Assembly: GCA_016709145.1 (NCBI GenBank)
Contig: JADJEK010000011.1
Coordinates: 110,007 to 174,006, forward strand
From: Planctomycetota bacterium
GTDB taxonomy: Bacteria; Planctomycetota; B15-G4; JADJEK01
Length of the DNA stretch: 64,000 nt
Direction: 5' to 3'
The position numbers and the translations under genes were made by a program. This document shows, piece by piece, positions 17,474 to 24,478 of the stretch (the first letter of the stretch is position 1; each line of letters starts with the position of its first letter). A model generated the notes under the pieces. That model made no database searches and had not been told where the DNA came from. It worked only from the letters and a program-made list of their open reading frames with translations.

Positions 17474-17696
17474 TGGGGAGAGGCCGGAGTGGACGGGGCG
17501 CTTCGATCGTCGCTTCGCGAGGGCTTCCGCCGTTTCACGGGTCCGTCTATCCTGTCGGCGCAATCGAGACGGGTCCGAGCACGTCCATGATTCGACGGGG
17601 CTTCCGGCGGTGGGGAGCGGATGAATCCGGATTAGGCGGACCGCGATATGGTGTTCGTTGGTGTTACTCGGACCTGTCGAATGCAAGTTGGGCCTC

Positions 17697-18164
17697 ATGA
17701 ACACGCTGTCGCAACAACTGCGAATCGCGACGAGCTGGTTGGCGTCGTTTCTTCGCAGCGAGTGGCGGCCGGAGCACTATCCGATGGCCGTGCGGGAACA
17801 GGCGGGAGTTCCAGACGAAGCTAGATGGTGCGCACGTGTATTGAACTGGCCCGGCCCGGTCGGACTGGGCCCGACGAAAGTGGATGCTTACGCAGCGCTT
17901 GAAACAAACCTTTGCGCGATCGCAACAAAACGTCGGGCGGAAGGGAAGCCCATGCCTCGTCCAGGAACAGGGTTGCCAATCGAGTTTGCGAGTACCATGA
18001 GGGTTGACGCCGATCCTGGATTGTTGACCGAGTTCATCACGAAGGCGCTGGGCTTCGGACCGGACGACCCCGTGTTCATATCTGACGAATCATCGATTTG
18101 TGACTTCGGAGATGACGGCGCGTTCGTGAGATTCGGGCGAACATACGGAGGCACTTCGGTGTAG
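17697..18164 (+). CDS. Integron cassette protein, HicB-like N-terminal region
   Basis: A 155-residue hypothetical protein, the first gene of the cassette array, followed 65 bases later by an attC site. The central part (WCARVLNWPGPVGLGPTKVD, AYAALETNLCAIATKRRAEG) resembles the short HicB-like fold of antitoxins that act on mRNA-interferase partners, but no HicA-type toxin is next to it. The C-terminal part contains DDPVFISDESSICDFGDDG. Base composition is less G+C-rich than the housekeeping genes to the left, which fits transfer. ATG at 17697. Function unproven. Confidence 0.65.
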   Translation: MNTLSQQLRIATSWLASFLRSEWRPEHYPMAVREQAGVPDEARWCARVLNWPGPVGLGPTKVDAYAALETNLCAIATKRRAEGKPMPRPGTGLPIEFASTMRVDADPGLLTEFITKALGFGPDDPVFISDESSICDFGDDGAFVRFGRTYGGTSV

Positions 18165-18229
18165 CAGTGAATCAACCGGAACCCGTTCGGATCGCTGACG
18201 TCCTGGAAGCGATTCGGGGGAAGCATGAG

Positions 18230-18289
18230 GCCTAACAACAGCATGCAGCGGACGGCGCTGCGCGCCGCCGCTGATGCTGAGCGTTAGGC
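18230..18289 (+). other. attC site 1 (integron recombination site)
   Basis: A 60-base imperfect palindrome that begins GCCTAAC and ends GTTAGGC, the R'' and R' consensus of attC. Inside, AGCATGCAGCGG pairs with CCGCTGATGCT leaving one unpaired G, the extrahelical base expected in the folded bottom strand. The core is nearly identical to attC site 4. Confidence 0.9.
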
Positions 18290-18296
18290 AGCGGGA

Positions 18297-18677
18297 ATGG
18301 TGCGTCCACTGCGAATCGAAGAGCCGTCGGGTCCGCGTTTCGAACTCGCGCTCGAACAGCTCGAGGCAGGTCAGTCGTTCGTCTTCCTCGACACTGGCCT
18401 CCGGCTCGTTGATGGGGCGCTGCAAGTTCTGGTGCCAACCCAGTGGGAGCCGCACTCCATCACCAAGCCGCGCGCCCTTGAGGAGCTCCAGCGCGCGCAG
18501 CGCAACATCGCCCGGCTCAGCTCATCCTCGTCGCGGTTTTCAGCCATCGTTGCAGGCTTCCCGCAGCTCTTCATCCTCGTCTACGACTACGGCATGGGTG
18601 GCTTGTGGATGTGCCAGCTCCGCGGTGGAGAGTTCGAGTGGTATGAAGGCTACCCCCAGGAATCGCCCGCTGCCTAA
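18297..18677 (+). CDS. Integron cassette hypothetical protein
   Basis: A 126-residue soluble protein that starts 7 bases after attC 1, with GGGA before the ATG, as is usual in cassettes. The family is not recognised. Visible features are an acidic N-terminal half (FELALEQLEAGQSFVFLDTG) and an aromatic C-terminal half (FPQLFILVYDYGMGGLWMCQ, FEWYEGYPQE). The stop codon TAA lies inside the GCCTAAC box of the next attC, so gene and site form one compact mobile unit. Confidence 0.7.
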   Translation: MVRPLRIEEPSGPRFELALEQLEAGQSFVFLDTGLRLVDGALQVLVPTQWEPHSITKPRALEELQRAQRNIARLSSSSSRFSAIVAGFPQLFILVYDYGMGGLWMCQLRGGEFEWYEGYPQESPAA

Positions 18678-18804
18678 CAAGGCGCTGCAGCTGACGAGCC
18701 ACAGCGCGTTCCAATTGGCCGGTGGTAGAGTCTGGCGTCGACACTAGGGCGCTTCGGTCGAGCCGCGGAGGTGTGGCTCGCAGCTGAGCGCCGATCCGTT
18801 GGAC
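18672..18804 (+). other. attC site 2 (long form)
   Basis: A 133-base attC from GCCTAAC to GTTGGAC. The arms GGCGCTGCAGCTGACGAG and CTCGCAGCTGAGCGCC are complementary except for two unpaired bases (G and A) in the left arm, exactly the extrahelical pattern that gives attC its strand polarity. The long middle may form a variable terminal structure. Confidence 0.88.
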
Positions 18805-19010
18805 GGACAGGCCGAACGCATGAGCGACAATCTCCAGATAATCGGCGCCCTGCTCGAACAGGCAGGCTTCTTGGCTGCTCACGCCTTGTGGTGTGTGTCC
18901 GACGGCGGACCGCTCGTGCCCTTTGTCGGGATGGAATTCCAGGGTGGCAAGCGCACCCTGGACCGATACGTTGATGAGGAACACCTTGAGCGTGCCGTGG
19001 AGCGAGCTAG

Positions 19011-20491
19011 CAGCCCGTTGAAGAAGTGCGAGTTTGTCACGCGACGACAGAGTGTGCATAGCGCGAGTCGAAATGCACCGGTCGACGCTCCGGACTCATG
19101 ACAAGAGTCCTGATGGCGATCAGAAGTCGAGTGAATCGTCCCAATAGGTCGAGAAGGGTCGCGAGGAAGGCCGCCATCGCGGCCTGCAGGCCCTTCGGCT
19201 TCCCGATTCCGCACAGCGCGAACAGCACTCGTCCGAGATTGTGAGCCGCGACGGTCATCAAGTAGCGTTTCGAGACGTCGACGAATCCCTTCAGCCAACT
19301 TCGTCTCGCGCCACCGGTCCGTGCAGATGTGAGCAAAGCTGCGCTCGACTCGTTCGCTACGTTGACGCTGCAGTCGCCGCGATCTTCTGCTCTCCGCTCG
19401 GCGAGCGTTCGCGACCACGGCGCGCTTGACTTCCTCCGGCTTGCCTGCGAAGCGCCGTCGCCCACGTTGCTTCTTCACCGGGATGTACGTGCGCAGTCCG
19501 CTCGCGGCGCATGTCGTGAGCGCCTCCGCGCTGTGATATCCCTTGTCGGCAACGACCTCTTCGATCACGGCGTCGGGCTCGACATCTTCCAGCACGGCCT
19601 GCGCCTGTGTCAGCGTCGCTTCCAAGCTCTGCGTATCGCTGCGGTTTCCCGGGTGGATCGTCGCCGCGATCACGATCTCGTTCTCGAGGTCGATTGCGTG
19701 TTCGGCCTTGTAGGACAGGTGCGTCCTGCCGTCCTTCATCTTCATGACGCGGCTGTCCGGGTCGGACTTCGATTGCCAGTCGTCGTTGGATGTCTTCTTG
19801 CCGCCGCGATCGCGATCGAAGCGACGCAGATCGTCGTCCGACGGGTCTTCGATCCCCGCCTCCTTGGCCAACTTCCGCAAGTACGTCTTGTAGTCGTCGC
19901 CGGTGTCCTTGCGCACGATCGACTTCATCGCCGCGTTGGCGTCGAGCAACGTCGCGTCGACGGCGATCGTTTTGACCTGCAGTAACTTCTTCTCGCGCGC
20001 GATCCCCAGCACCAGCGCGAACACCGATTCATGTGCCTCACTCGACAAGCGCTGGCGGATGATGGTCAGGCTTGAGTGATCGGGAGACTTGCCGGTCAGA
20101 CCGATCCCGAGGAAGTCGCGAATCGCAAAGCTGTCGGCGCAGCGCCAGGCGATTCCGCGCTGCGAATCGATGCCTTCGAAGTAACCGACGAATAGCATGC
20201 GGAAATACACACCGGGCGGAATCGACGGCCGGCCGCGCTGGTCGGCATAGAACGGCTCGCACATCGCTTCGACCTTGCGGTCGAACCCCGACTCCTCGAG
20301 CAACCGGTTCAACGCGCCGTAGAACGGGTGGCCGGCTGACCGCGGCAGGTCAGCTGTCGCTACGAAGAGCTTCCCTGTCGTCTTGCTTTTGCGTCCGAGT
20401 GCCATCGGCTGTCTCCTCAAGATACAAATCGGTGCACTCGACTCACGTCCGCATCGAAGAATCCGGCAGGAGCGACTTTTTCAACGGGCTG
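19011..20491. mobile_element. Insertion sequence, IS1182/IS5-like, with 4-base CTAG target duplication
   Basis: The 1481-base element has terminal inverted repeats CAGCCCGTTGAAGAAGT (left) and ACTTTTTCAACGGGCTG (right), 16 of 17 matching. It is flanked by CTAG at 19007-19010 and 20492-20495. A palindromic 4-base target with this type of end is typical of IS1182-like elements. It carries one transposase gene on the minus strand and interrupts a cassette gene. Confidence 0.88.
19037..20405 (-). pseudogene. DDE transposase, frameshifted
   Basis: The N-terminal two-thirds read normally from the ATG at 20405 (MALGRKSKTTGKLFVATADL) through the DUF772-like domain (GRPSIPPGVYFRMLFVGYFE) and the DDE core (VKTIAVDATLLDAN, VVADKGYHSAEA, ERSFAHIC). 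After HIC, near 19335, the frame shifts: the expected continuation (TGGARRSWLKGFVDVSKRYL, MTVAAHNLGRVLFALCG) is found in another frame down to the stop at 19037. One inserted or deleted base explains this. The element is therefore probably inactive, unless it relies on programmed frameshifting; I see no slippery heptamer there. Confidence 0.8.
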
Positions 20492-20824
20492 CTAGGCAGG
20501 CTCTTCTCGTCAATGCCAGTGGTGCGCTCTTTGCCACGCTCATCTACGACGGCTACATCGCCGTCCCTGACGGCAAGACGGATAGCCTGCTGCTTGAGGC
20601 CCGCTCTTACTCTGTCCCGCCGATCACCGTTGGCATGGCGGTGCCCTATCGGAACACTGAACACGCTGACGGTTTTGCCGTGTTTCGACCGAAGTTCCTC
20701 CAGGTCTCGGCTCCCGGGCAGCCAGACTACGCAGCGATGGCCGACTCGTTCTTCGCGGGGGTCGACAAGCACGAGAAGGGCGCGGAAGTTTGGAATCGTT
20801 GCATCGACCAGAGCAGGTGATGCC

Positions 20825-20929
20825 GTCCAACATGGCGTTGCAGCTGTCAATCCCGCCGCAGGGACATCGGTGTAGAATCGAGCCAACGCCTTGGCGGCGG
20901 GCTTGCAGTTGAACGCCAAAGCGTTAGCA
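20825..20929 (+). other. attC site 3
   Basis: A 105-base attC from GTCCAAC to GTTAGCA, starting 4 bases after the stop of the split cassette gene. The arms TGGCGTTGCAGCTGTCAA and TTGCAGTTGAACGCCA pair with one unpaired G, and the pairing extends through CCCGCCGC and GCGGCGGG. Confidence 0.87.
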
Positions 20930-20949
20930 AAACGACAGAGGGCTGAGGA

Positions 20950-21339
20950 GTGATCATCGTCCGGTGGACTGCGCCAGCCAGCCTCGATCTCGAGGGCACG
21001 TACGAAGAACTGAGCCTCGCGGCCCAGGAGATTCGCGAAGTTCCCGGGGGGCAATGTTGTGGCATCTCTGCGGAGGTTCGAGGGGATCCGGCGCCATACG
21101 ACGCGACGCTCTCCCTTGTCCTTGTTGAGGCAGCCGGCGATCGCCTCCGAGTGCGAGTAGACGGAGACCACATGGTGATTCGTGGCCCCGTCCATGGGCT
21201 CTCCGCGCTCAGCGATCTCCTAGACCTCGTCGCACGTCAGGGATCTCACGCGCACTTCGAGTGGCATCCTGGCCACTCGTTCCTCGATGCCGCGTCAGTC
21301 CCTCTTGTCGTTTCGCGGAGGCGCAGCGATGCTCGCTAA
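20950..21339 (+). CDS. Integron cassette protein, possible Imm32-like immunity protein
   Basis: A 129-residue soluble protein starting at GTG 20950; its TAA stop lies in the next attC. The pattern is a short strand start (VRWTAPASLDLEGTYEELSL), then RVRVDGDHMVIRGPVHGLSA, then HFEWHPGHSFLDAASVPLVV. From memory this order resembles the Imm32 immunity family of polymorphic-toxin systems, but I could not search. A profile search with Pfam Imm32 would decide. Cassettes often carry orphan immunity or antitoxin genes, which fits. Confidence 0.6.
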   Translation: MIIVRWTAPASLDLEGTYEELSLAAQEIREVPGGQCCGISAEVRGDPAPYDATLSLVLVEAAGDRLRVRVDGDHMVIRGPVHGLSALSDLLDLVARQGSHAHFEWHPGHSFLDAASVPLVVSRRRSDAR

Positions 21340-21393
21340 CAACAGCATGCAGCGGACGGCGCTGCGCGCCGCCGCTGATGCTGCGCGTTAGGA
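21334..21393 (+). other. attC site 4
   Basis: A 60-base attC from CGCTAAC to GTTAGGA. The internal core from AACAACAGCATGCAGCGG to GCCGCTGATGCTG is identical to attC 1; only the outer ends and one base near the right box differ. This shared site class indicates cassettes acquired from one source pool. Confidence 0.88.
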
Positions 21394-21406
21394 AAACGGT
21401 GACGAC

Positions 21407-21781
21407 GTGGAGGTCCTATTTCAGATCATCGCCGAGATCGCCCTCCAGGTCGTATCGGAACTCCTTTTCGAGCTTGGCCTTCGGGGAGTCGGCGAAGCTG
21501 TCGCGCCCCGCAAGCCGTGGCTCGCCGCGATCGGCTACGCGCTTCTCGGCGCTATCGCCGGCGGGATCAGCCTGCAGTTCTTCCCTGCGCACTTACTCCA
21601 GAATCCGGCTGCACGCATTGCCAACTTGCTACTGACCCCTCTCGCGGCCGGGGCCGCCATGACTGGACTCGGCCGGTGGCGTCGCCGCAAGGGACAGCGG
21701 ATCATCCAGCTCGATACGTTCGCCTACGGGTGTCTCTTCGCCCTTGCCATGGCCATCGTCCGCCTCGCGCTCTGCGAGTAG
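21407..21781 (+). CDS. Integron cassette small membrane protein
   Basis: A 124-residue protein starting at GTG 21407, 13 bases after attC 4. It has about three hydrophobic segments: AIGYALLGAIAGGISLQFF, NLLLTPLAAGAAMTGLG and YGCLFALAMAIVRLAL. An amphipathic acidic start (MEVLFQIIAEIALQVVSELL) precedes them, and basic loops (RWRRRKGQR) probably face the cytoplasm. The family is not named to my knowledge; similar small membrane proteins are common in cassettes. Function unknown. Confidence 0.7.
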   Translation: MEVLFQIIAEIALQVVSELLFELGLRGVGEAVAPRKPWLAAIGYALLGAIAGGISLQFFPAHLLQNPAARIANLLLTPLAAGAAMTGLGRWRRRKGQRIIQLDTFAYGCLFALAMAIVRLALCE

Positions 21782-21802
21782 TCAGCGGGCTCTCTGGGAG
21801 CC

Positions 21803-21896
21803 GCCCAACGAACCGCTGCGGACGACGAGCGGCGGGCGCGCCAAAGGTGAGTGCGGTAGCATGGGCCGCGCTGCACGCGGCCGAGCTCCGTCGGTA
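21803..21896 (+). other. Probable degenerate attC site 5
   Basis: GCCCAAC fits the left attC box. The right end is best placed at GTCGGTA (21890-21896), by alignment of its downstream context with that of attC 2 (both lead into GAACGCATG). Pairing between arms is weak, so the site is probably decayed. Confidence 0.45.
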
Positions 21897-21911
21897 GAAG
21901 GCATCGAACGC

Positions 21912-22202
21912 ATGGACACCATCTACGACATTCTCATCGGAGCAGCAGCGCTCGCAGTGTTCATCTGGCTGCTGGTTCCTTCGTCCTCGTCAGCTCCGTC
22001 AGCCGCCGAAGGCGAATTGATTGACCCATCCGATTCGCGCCAGATCGGATTGCTGATCGGGTTGGCGGGTGGCAGCATTGCCGATGCGGCCGTCGCACGT
22101 TTCGCACTCGAGCGGTTCGAGCAGATTCACGGGCGCAAGGCCACGACGAGAGACGTGGGCCTTGTCGTTGGCTTGATGCGCGGAGGTGACGATGTCACCT
22201 GA
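21912..22202 (+). CDS. Integron cassette single-pass membrane protein
   Basis: A 96-residue protein with one N-terminal membrane helix (YDILIGAAALAVFIWLLVP) followed by a soluble tail (QIGLLIGLAGGSIADAAVAR, FEQIHGRKATTRDVGLVVGL). The family is not recognised. The ATG at 21912 is preceded by CGAACGC, the same leader as another cassette gene. It ends at the edge of the next attC. Confidence 0.6.
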   Translation: MDTIYDILIGAAALAVFIWLLVPSSSSAPSAAEGELIDPSDSRQIGLLIGLAGGSIADAAVARFALERFEQIHGRKATTRDVGLVVGLMRGGDDVT

Positions 22203-22289
22203 CAAAACCCTGCAGCGAATGGACGCGGATCGTCGCGGCATCGGTCACCGCGTCTCGTCGCCGCCGTCGCCGAGCTTCCTACGTTAGAC
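22202..22289 (+). other. attC site 6, partly decayed
   Basis: The right box GTTAGAC is clear; the left box reads ACAAAAC. Inner pairing is limited to CGCGGCATCGGTCACCGCG-like segments. The spacing between two small genes supports an old attC. Confidence 0.55.
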
Positions 22290-22302
22290 CGACGAGGCAA
22301 AG

Positions 22303-22737
22303 ATGAAGTCAGGTATCCACATCTCGAGAGTCTGGTCCGATGACGACATCGTCGAGCTACGGATTCTCGTGTCGGACGGCGTGTCCTCCTTTTCGAACAA
22401 CGCCTACGTCGGGCACCCGGCACTCGAGGACGCGGTCGCCTCCCTCCAGATCTTCAAGAGTCAGGTGCACGGCGGTTTGCTGGACGTTCGATTCGGCGAG
22501 TTCGGACCTGAGTACGCGAGTGGCTCGTTCCACGCTCGGTTCCATGTTCCGGCTCCTGGTCGCGTCTTCGTGTCCTGCGAACAGGAGTCCGAGTTCGTGG
22601 AGTTCGCGAAGAAGGAGGTCGCCAGCAAGGCGACCTTGTACATCAAGACCGAGCCTGCTCTGCTGGACCGTTTCATCGCCGAGTTGCGCGCCGTGTCCGC
22701 CGGGGCCAGCGACGAGGCGTATCTTGAAGCGGTCTGA
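22303..22737 (+). CDS. Integron cassette hypothetical protein
   Basis: A 144-residue soluble protein starting at ATG 22303, 13 bases after attC 6. It is not recognised. The layout (IHISRVWSDDDIVELRILVS, DGVSSFSNNAYV, LEDAVASLQIF, FHARFHVPAPGRVFVSCEQE) suggests an alternating strand-helix fold of the size of immunity or SMI1-type proteins, but that is a guess. The stop overlaps the next degenerate attC, as expected for a cassette. Confidence 0.65.
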   Translation: MKSGIHISRVWSDDDIVELRILVSDGVSSFSNNAYVGHPALEDAVASLQIFKSQVHGGLLDVRFGEFGPEYASGSFHARFHVPAPGRVFVSCEQESEFVEFAKKEVASKATLYIKTEPALLDRFIAELRAVSAGASDEAYLEAV

Positions 22738-22794
22738 CGAGAGCATCCTGCGGGCGGCGTTTCGCGCGGCGGCTGCGGATGCTGAGCGTGGGGC
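22732..22794 (+). other. attC site 7, degenerate
   Basis: GTCTGAC to GTGGGGC, 63 bases. AGCATCCTGCGGGCGGCG and its partner GCGGCTGCGGATGCTGAGC still pair, and the sequence aligns with attC 1 and 4, but the right box has lost the TTA core and is probably inactive. Confidence 0.65.
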
Positions 22795-22889
22795 GGCGAA
22801 GTGGCTCCGACTCGCCTTGGTGGCCCTGCCGGGACGACACGATGTGCTCGCGCGATCCAAGGACGGGTTCGGCGAGGGAGAGTGACCGG

Positions 22890-23816
22890 ATGTGGCTCGG
22901 GGATCGGCGGGGGAATCTGTTCGACTGGCTCACCCAGCAGTGGGTTTGGGCGACCGGCCGCCGAGTCGACCTCGCCGCCGACCCGTGGCTGGCGGGCCCC
23001 GTGGGGCAGACGCGCGGGGTCGGCCTCGACTACTTCGACAAGTGGGCGGCCGCGGAAAACCTGATCGTCACGCGGCACCCGTCGGGAAGTGGCCTGCTGC
23101 CGTCGTTCGCGGCCCTGAGCGGCCCGGGGTTCGACGCCTCCGCCGTCTGCCCGGCGGTCATCGACTTCTACGAGCGGTCGGCGGATTTCGAGATCGACGT
23201 CTGGTCGGAGTGGAGTGGACTGTTCCGGCCGTTCGGGTTCCTCGTCGCCGCGCTCTTCAGCCGCAGGCTGGAGCAGCTCAACCTGCCCCTGTCCTCCCTC
23301 GACACGAGCTGGGGAATGACGAGCGAGATGGTTCGAGTCATCGAGCCGTCGTCGCGCGAAGTGCTGGCCAACGCCTGGGTGCGCGCTCTCGTGAAGACGG
23401 GGCGGGTCACGTACGTCGGTAGCTACTCGGTTGCCACGCCGCCCGGGGCCGCCGGGCCGTGCGTCAAGACGGTGTTCCCGCTGCCGAACGGCAACGCGAT
23501 CGTCATCCTGCGGCCGCAGGCGTTGCCGGACGGCTCGCTGGTCCTGGAATCGGCCGGGCGGCGGTTCGGCGACCCGGGGTTCTACTTCACCGTCCACCGC
23601 CCGGACGGTGTGGTGGTCGCCCGCTACCTACGGAGTTTCCGCGAGAGGATCCACGTCTACCCGGCCGGCGACGGAGTGGTGCGAGCCGACCATACGATGT
23701 CGCTGTGGGGGTCCCGGTGCATCCACCTGCACTATCGCTTGCGGCGGGTGGACGCTCGGACAGATGGCACGGTGGACCATCCGTTTCAGCAGACTTCCCC
23801 TCGAAGCGGCGGCTGA
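22890..23816 (+). CDS. Hypothetical protein at the end of the cassette array
   Basis: A 308-residue soluble protein, larger than the other array genes and more G+C-rich. The ATG at 22890 has GGGAGAG upstream. It is not recognised. Features include an aromatic N-terminus (NLFDWLTQQWVWATGRRVDL), VIDFYERSADFEIDVWSEWS, and a beta-rich C-terminus (GFYFTVHRPDGVVVARYLRS, RCIHLHYRLRRVD). It lies between attC 7 and a decayed attC remnant, so it may itself be an old cassette. Confidence 0.62.
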   Translation: MWLGDRRGNLFDWLTQQWVWATGRRVDLAADPWLAGPVGQTRGVGLDYFDKWAAAENLIVTRHPSGSGLLPSFAALSGPGFDASAVCPAVIDFYERSADFEIDVWSEWSGLFRPFGFLVAALFSRRLEQLNLPLSSLDTSWGMTSEMVRVIEPSSREVLANAWVRALVKTGRVTYVGSYSVATPPGAAGPCVKTVFPLPNGNAIVILRPQALPDGSLVLESAGRRFGDPGFYFTVHRPDGVVVARYLRSFRERIHVYPAGDGVVRADHTMSLWGSRCIHLHYRLRRVDARTDGTVDHPFQQTSPRSGG

Positions 23817-23931
23817 TCCGCGGTCGCGGACCGCAGCCGAGTTGGTCGAGGATGACGGCACGGGGAGCATTCTCATCCGCTCCCGGAGAGAAGGAGTCTT
23901 GGACTGGGCGCCGGGGTTTCCACATACGCCC

Positions 23932-23991
23932 GGCTGACAGCCGCGGGTAGCGGACGGCGTTCCGGGCCGTCGCCGATGCTGCGAGTGATGA
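23932..23991 (+). other. Decayed attC remnant 8
   Basis: GTAGCGGACGGCG...CGCCGATGCTGCGAGTGATG aligns with the core of attC 1 and 4, and GGCTGAC stands in the left box position. Both boxes have lost the AAC/GTT consensus ends. It marks the probable right edge of the array. Confidence 0.55.
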
Positions 23992-24119
23992 AGACGAGAC
24001 CGTCGCGCGAGGAGAATGCCGTTGCCCAACCCCACTGCTTCGCCGAACTCCGGGTGGACCTGATACGCCGAACCGCAACACCCACCGTGAGAGAGGTTCC
24101 AACACCCGCTCTGCGCGGT

Positions 24120-24179
24120 CCCCGAAATGCCCCAAGTCGTCTCCCCGAAACCCATCGCCGCCGGACTCACCGAGCTCTG
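24120..24179 (+). pseudogene. Duplicate of the 5' end of the downstream cupin gene
   Basis: About 60 bases, starting at CCCCGAAATG, match 25978-26037 closely and encode MPQVVSPKPIAAGLTELC against the cupin start MSEVVSPKPIAASLTELW. The frame then diverges and is lost. The rest of the gene-free stretch 23817-24478 holds only the attC remnant and nothing else I recognise. Together with the intact copy it brackets the ATPase gene. Confidence 0.75.
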
Positions 24180-24478
24180 CGCTCGAACGGACGGATTCGC
24201 GACGTGCGAACTCGGGCTGCGCTCGTCTCCCGAAGTCCGGGTTCGAATGGGTCTTCCAGGGCCTGCTCGCCGACCAAGATCCGGCCGACGGACCAGCGTC
24301 GCGACCCCTCGAGCGAACTCGAGCCGAGACCGAGTGCATCGCGAGGCATCGCGTCGCGGAGGCGCGCCGCCGGAACGAACGGCCAGCGAAGTGGACCCCC
24401 CGTCGTGACGGACGCGACCAGGAGCAAGTGGGTCCTTGCCCGTCTTCCATCCGGCGCTAAGGTAAAAGTCTTTGCGCT

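Larger units (their letters stand above)
18820..20820 (+). pseudogene. Integron cassette gene split by an insertion sequence
   Basis: The coding sequence 18820-19010 continues at 20496-20820. If the element 19011-20491 and one copy of the CTAG duplication are removed, the frame reads on without error (VERA followed by RQALLVNASG) and gives a 171-residue protein beginning MSDNLQIIGALLEQAG and ending EVWNRCIDQSR. The stop is followed 4 bases later by an attC. The family is not recognised; the protein is soluble with an acidic C-terminal half. As it stands, the gene can make only a 63-residue stub plus readthrough. The lack of further damage suggests a recent insertion. Confidence 0.8.

Noticed and set aside
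17632..17637. TTAGGC as the left boundary of the cassette array (attI or attC end)
   Set aside because: It lacks the G before TT and any paired left arm within 150 bases; one short match is expected by chance.
19037..20405. Transposase read as a possible integron integrase
   Set aside because: It has a DDE-type core and DUF772-like domain, not the R-H-R-Y residues of a tyrosine recombinase.
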